Shown: piece by piece, positions 60,741 through 64,000 of the stretch
Layout: each line of letters starts with the position of its first letter
Numbering within the stretch: the stretch's first letter is position 1
NCBI GenBank assembly: GCA_963737705.1
Contig: CAVTTP010000003.1
Location: 434,001-498,000 of the forward strand
Length of the DNA: 64,000 bases
Direction: 5' to 3'
Source: PALSA-607 sp963737705
GTDB taxonomy: Bacteria; Actinomycetota; Actinomycetes; Acidothermales; Acidothermaceae
The notes under the pieces: generated by a model
Told to the model about the DNA's origin: nothing
The model's input: only the letters and a program-made list of their open reading frames with translations
Databases searched by the model: none
Position numbers and translations under genes: made by a program

Positions 60741-62327
60741 ATGGCTCCGCAACCCGATGCCTTTCACGTCTACGACACAACTCTGCGCGACGGCGCACAG
60801 GGTGAGGGCATGGCCCTCACGGTCGCCGACAAACTGGCGATTGCGCAGAACCTCGACGATCTCGGCGTTGGTTTCATTGAGGGCGGTTGGCCGGGCGCGT
60901 TACCGAAGGACACCGAGTTCTTTCGCCGCGCCCGCACCGAGTTGAAGCTCAAGAACGCGACGCTCAGCGCATTCGGTGCGACTCGCAAGCCGAACGTGAA
61001 GGCAGCCGACGACCCGCAGGTGGCAGCGCTTCGCGATTCCGAGGCGCCAGTCGTGTGTCTGGTTGCCAAGAGTCATGACCGGCACGTGCTTGAGGCGTTG
61101 AAGACAACGCTCGACGAGAACCTCGCGATGATCCGCGACACGGTCGAGTACCTGCGCAGTGAAGGACGCCGGGTGTTCGTCGACGCAGAGCACTTCTTCG
61201 ACGGCTACAAGGCGAATCCGGCCTACGCCGTTGAAGCGGTACGCGTCGCGGCCGAAGCCGGAGCTGACGTGATTGTGCTGTGCGACACGAACGGCGGAAT
61301 GCTGCCCACGCAGCTCGCCGACGTCGTCCAGACCGTGTTGCAAAGCAGTGGCGCGCGGCTTGGCATCCACACCCACGATGACACCGGCTGCGCAGTCGCG
61401 AACACGCTCGCTGCGGTCGAGGCCGGCGTCACGCACGTGCAGGGTGTCATCAACGGATACGGCGAGCGTTGCGGTAACGCGAATCTCGTGACGGTCGTGG
61501 CAAATCTCGAACTGAAGCTCGGACGACGAGTGCTTCCCGACGATCGCGTCGTTGACCTCGGTCGAGTGAGCCACGTCGTCGCGGAAATCGCTAACCAGTC
61601 GCCGCGCACTCACCAGCCTTACGTCGGGCTGTCTGCATTCGCGCACAAGGGCGGCCTGCACGCGTCGGCAATCAAGGTGTCATCGGACCTGTACCAGCAT
61701 GTCGATCCAGCGCTGGTTGGCAACGACATGCGGATGCTCGTATCCGAGATGGCCGGTCGCGCGAGCGTCGAGATGAAGAGCAAGGAGCTCGGCTTCGACT
61801 TATCGGACAACAAGGAGGTCGTCGGTCGAGTCGTTGATCGGGTGAAGGCACAAGAGGCCAAGGGATACATGTTCGAAGCGGCCGATGCGTCGTTCGAACT
61901 GCTGCTGCGCGCCGAGATCGACGGCGAGCCGTTGAGCTACTTCACCCTTGAATCGTGGCGAGTGATCGTCGAGCGGCGAGCCGACGGCCAGGTCGTCTCT
62001 GAAGCAACTGTCAAGGTCCAAGTCAAGGGCGAGCGCATCGTCTCGACGGGCGAAGGGAACGGTCCGGTCAACGCACTCGACCGGGCACTTCGGCTCGCCC
62101 TCGAGCGCCTTTATCCGCAGCTCGGCGAACTCGAGTTGGTCGACTACAAGGTGCGCATCCTCGACGGCGCGCACGGCACCGGCGCGGTCACGAGGGTGCT
62201 GATCGAGACCAGCGACGGCAAGACCGAGTGGGACACCATCGGGGTCGACGAGAACCTCATCGCGGCGTCATGGCAGGCCATGGAGGACGCTTACACCTAC
62301 GGGCTGTTGCGCCAACACTCGTCCTGA
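60741..62327 (+). CDS. cimA: citramalate synthase
   Basis: CimA condenses pyruvate and acetyl-CoA to (R)-citramalate, giving 2-oxobutyrate for isoleucine without threonine. The 528-residue HMGL-like enzyme has VYDTTLRDGAQGEGM, IEGGWPGALPKDTEFF, the metal motif GIHTHDDTGCAVANT, GYGERCGNANLV and a C-terminal LeuA-type regulatory domain. The start motif TTLRDGAQGEG and the length favour CimA over 2-isopropylmalate synthase. The Ile-Ile leader peptide agrees. Confidence 0.92.
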   Translation: MAPQPDAFHVYDTTLRDGAQGEGMALTVADKLAIAQNLDDLGVGFIEGGWPGALPKDTEFFRRARTELKLKNATLSAFGATRKPNVKAADDPQVAALRDSEAPVVCLVAKSHDRHVLEALKTTLDENLAMIRDTVEYLRSEGRRVFVDAEHFFDGYKANPAYAVEAVRVAAEAGADVIVLCDTNGGMLPTQLADVVQTVLQSSGARLGIHTHDDTGCAVANTLAAVEAGVTHVQGVINGYGERCGNANLVTVVANLELKLGRRVLPDDRVVDLGRVSHVVAEIANQSPRTHQPYVGLSAFAHKGGLHASAIKVSSDLYQHVDPALVGNDMRMLVSEMAGRASVEMKSKELGFDLSDNKEVVGRVVDRVKAQEAKGYMFEAADASFELLLRAEIDGEPLSYFTLESWRVIVERRADGQVVSEATVKVQVKGERIVSTGEGNGPVNALDRALRLALERLYPQLGELELVDYKVRILDGAHGTGAVTRVLIETSDGKTEWDTIGVDENLIAASWQAMEDAYTYGLLRQHSS

Positions 62328-62371
62328 GTCGCACTCCGACACCAGGTTCGCGCAACCGATAACCTCGGCTC

Positions 62372-63181
62372 GTGCGAATAGCGAGATTTTCCTACGGTGA
62401 CCCTGACGTCGCGGGCTTTGCGTTCGGTGCGATCGGTGGCTCACCCGGTGCCGAGGAAGTCGCCGTCATCAACGGCCACCCCTTCGGCGAGGTCACGTTC
62501 AGCGGGTTGCGGTTGCCGCTGGCGGGCGTCCGGCTGCTACCCCCTGTGCTCCCGAGCAAGGTCGTGGCGATCGGCAAGAACTACGCCGACCACGCGCGAG
62601 AAATGGGCGGCGAGGCACCGGCCGAGCCGGTGCTGTTCCTCAAGCCATCGACGTCCGTCATTGGGCCTGGCGCTGCGATCAGCTACCCGAAGCTGTCGAC
62701 GCACGTCGACTTCGAGGGCGAGCTTGCCGTCGTGATCGGCCGGCTGTGTCGCGAAGTGCCGGTCGAGCGGGTGCCCGAGGTGATCCTCGGTTACACGTGC
62801 GCGAACGACGTGACGGCGCGCGACTTGCAGAAGTCTGACGGTCAGTGGGCCAGGGCGAAGGGCTTCGACACCTTCTGTCCGCTCGGTCCGTGGATCGACA
62901 CGGACGTCGACCCAAGCGATCTCGCGATCACGACCACCGTCAACGGTGCCGTGAAGCAGAACGCGCGCACGTCGCTGTTACTGCACGACGTGGTGAAGCT
63001 CGTCGCATTCGTCAGCGACGCGATGACATTGCTGCCCGGTGACGTCATTCTCACCGGGACGCCGGCCGGTGTCGGTCCGATCGTGCCTGGCGACGAGGTA
63101 TCGGTGACCATCGAAGGGATCGGCACGTTGAGCAACACCGTGGTCGGAACAGTTGGCTCACGGTCGGTGGACCTGCGATGA
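62372..63181 (+). CDS. fumarylacetoacetate hydrolase family protein
   Basis: The 269-residue protein has the FAH fold: VVAIGKNYADHAREMGGE, metal ligands in HVDFEGELAVVIG, and YTCANDVTARDLQKSDGQW. Such enzymes hydrolyse or isomerise 2-oxo acids of aromatic breakdown, or decarboxylate oxaloacetate. The GTG start lies seven bases after TAACCT (62360-62365). It overlaps gltX by 4 bases. Confidence 0.88.
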   Translation: MRIARFSYGDPDVAGFAFGAIGGSPGAEEVAVINGHPFGEVTFSGLRLPLAGVRLLPPVLPSKVVAIGKNYADHAREMGGEAPAEPVLFLKPSTSVIGPGAAISYPKLSTHVDFEGELAVVIGRLCREVPVERVPEVILGYTCANDVTARDLQKSDGQWARAKGFDTFCPLGPWIDTDVDPSDLAITTTVNGAVKQNARTSLLLHDVVKLVAFVSDAMTLLPGDVILTGTPAGVGPIVPGDEVSVTIEGIGTLSNTVVGTVGSRSVDLR

Positions 63182-64000
63182 CTGTTCGCGTGCGCTTTGC
63201 GCCATCACCGACCGGCGACATTCACGTCGGCAACATTCGTACGGCCTTGTTCAACTGGGCGTACGCGCGCCACGAAGGCGGTAGCTTCGTGTTTCGCGTC
63301 GAGGACACGGATGTTGAGCGTTCGACCGAAGCCTCGTACCTCGGGGTTGTCGATGCACTGAACTGGCTCGGCCTCACATGGGATGAGGGTCCTGACGTCG
63401 GTGGGCCTTACGCGCCGTACAAGCAGTCGGAACGTGGTGCGATCTATGCCGACGTCGCCGCGAAGCTGGCAGCGTCGCCGCACGCGTACAACTGTTACTG
63501 CACGACCGAAGAGGTGGAAGCACGCAACAAGCTCAGTGGCCGCCAGCCTGGTTACGACAACCATTGCCGCTCTTTGACAGCCGAGCAGGTCGACGCGTTC
63601 GTGGCTTTGGGTCGCAAACCCGCACTGCGACTGCGAATGCCTGATCGTGCGATCACGTTCGACGACCTCATTCGCGGCCCGGTCACGTTCGAGCCCGAGT
63701 TCGTTCCTGACTACGTGCTGGTGCGTGCCGATGGCAATCCGTTGTACACGTTGGTGAATCCGGTCGATGACGCGCTCATGCGGATCACTCATGTGTTGCG
63801 CGGCGAGGATCTGCTCTCGTCGACTCCTCGGCAGATCGCTTTGTATGAGGCGCTCGGCGATATCGGCGTCACTGACGGGCAGATGCCGCTGTTCGGTCAC
63901 CTGCCGTTCGTGATGGGCGAGGGAAACAAGAAGCTGTCGAAGCGTGATCCCGAATCGTCGCTGATGCTGTACCGCGAGCGCGGGTTCCTGCCTGAGGCGC
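63178..64000 (+). CDS. gltX: glutamyl-tRNA synthetase (3' end outside window)
   Basis: GltX charges tRNA(Glu) and, with GatCAB present, probably tRNA(Gln). The first 274 residues are seen: the HIGH-type motif in FAPSPTGDIHVGNIRTALFN, RVEDTDVERST, and the KMSKR-type loop KKLSKRDPESS near 63931-63960. ATG 63178 overlaps the preceding stop (ATGA). The frame is open to the window end. Confidence 0.93.
   Translation, partial: MTVRVRFAPSPTGDIHVGNIRTALFNWAYARHEGGSFVFRVEDTDVERSTEASYLGVVDALNWLGLTWDEGPDVGGPYAPYKQSERGAIYADVAAKLAASPHAYNCYCTTEEVEARNKLSGRQPGYDNHCRSLTAEQVDAFVALGRKPALRLRMPDRAITFDDLIRGPVTFEPEFVPDYVLVRADGNPLYTLVNPVDDALMRITHVLRGEDLLSSTPRQIALYEALGDIGVTDGQMPLFGHLPFVMGEGNKKLSKRDPESSLMLYRERGFLPEA

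Overview
The window is high-GC DNA of an actinomycete. The signs are a gene order that, as I recall it, is close to that of Mycobacterium tuberculosis (cysteine desulfurase, mnmA, a MetE-like protein, ligA, gatCAB, ilvD, ilvBNC, serA, leuB, ilvE, cimA, a FAH-family enzyme, gltX), a mycothiol-dependent (MDMPI-type) enzyme, SigE-family and ECF42-type sigma factors, and many genes whose start codon lies about 6-8 bases after a -10 box (leaderless transcripts). Genus and species cannot be fixed from the sequence.

Layout. 1-5.8 kb: the end of a sigma factor with its membrane partner, then a leftward operon (DUF6421-like protein, SDR, threonine aldolase). 5.9-13.4 kb: cysteine desulfurase and mnmA, an ABC exporter preceded by a 16-codon leader ORF, and a sensor kinase/response regulator pair with a palindromic intergenic region. 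13.4-24.8 kb: accessory genes, including an HD protein, a flavoprotein, a ribbon-helix-helix regulator with an operator array, an ECF42 sigma/YCII pair, a TetR operon behind twin palindromes, and a tiny HTH gene behind its own palindromes. 24.8-26.4 kb: a retron-like unit made of promoter, structured RNA with terminal inverted repeats, and reverse transcriptase. 26.4-31 kb: a TPR membrane protein, a Cdc48-like AAA ATPase and a two-domain glycosyltransferase. 31-42 kb: MetE-like protein, ligA, a diguanylate cyclase, a sensor without a kinase domain behind a chain of micro-ORFs, and gatCAB. 42-47.4 kb: a decayed acetyltransferase gene, a 2-hydroxyacid dehydrogenase, and two tandem paralogues that look like degenerate sigma factors fused to a membrane-anchored outer domain. 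47.4-64 kb: branched-chain amino acid and serine biosynthesis with two leader-peptide attenuators (ilvB with Leu-Leu-Val-Val codons, cimA with Ile-Ile codons), another sigma/membrane-protein pair, and the start of gltX.

How it works together. The right half is a biosynthetic block: cimA and ilvBNC-ilvD-ilvE make isoleucine and valine, leuB serves leucine and probably the citramalate route, serA starts serine synthesis, and GatCAB with GltX supplies Gln-tRNA (and possibly Asn-tRNA) by transamidation. The most novel object is the retron-like unit at 24,835-26,350. Its RT keeps the catalytic core but lacks the usual retron NAxxH and VTG signatures, and no co-directional effector gene sits beside it.
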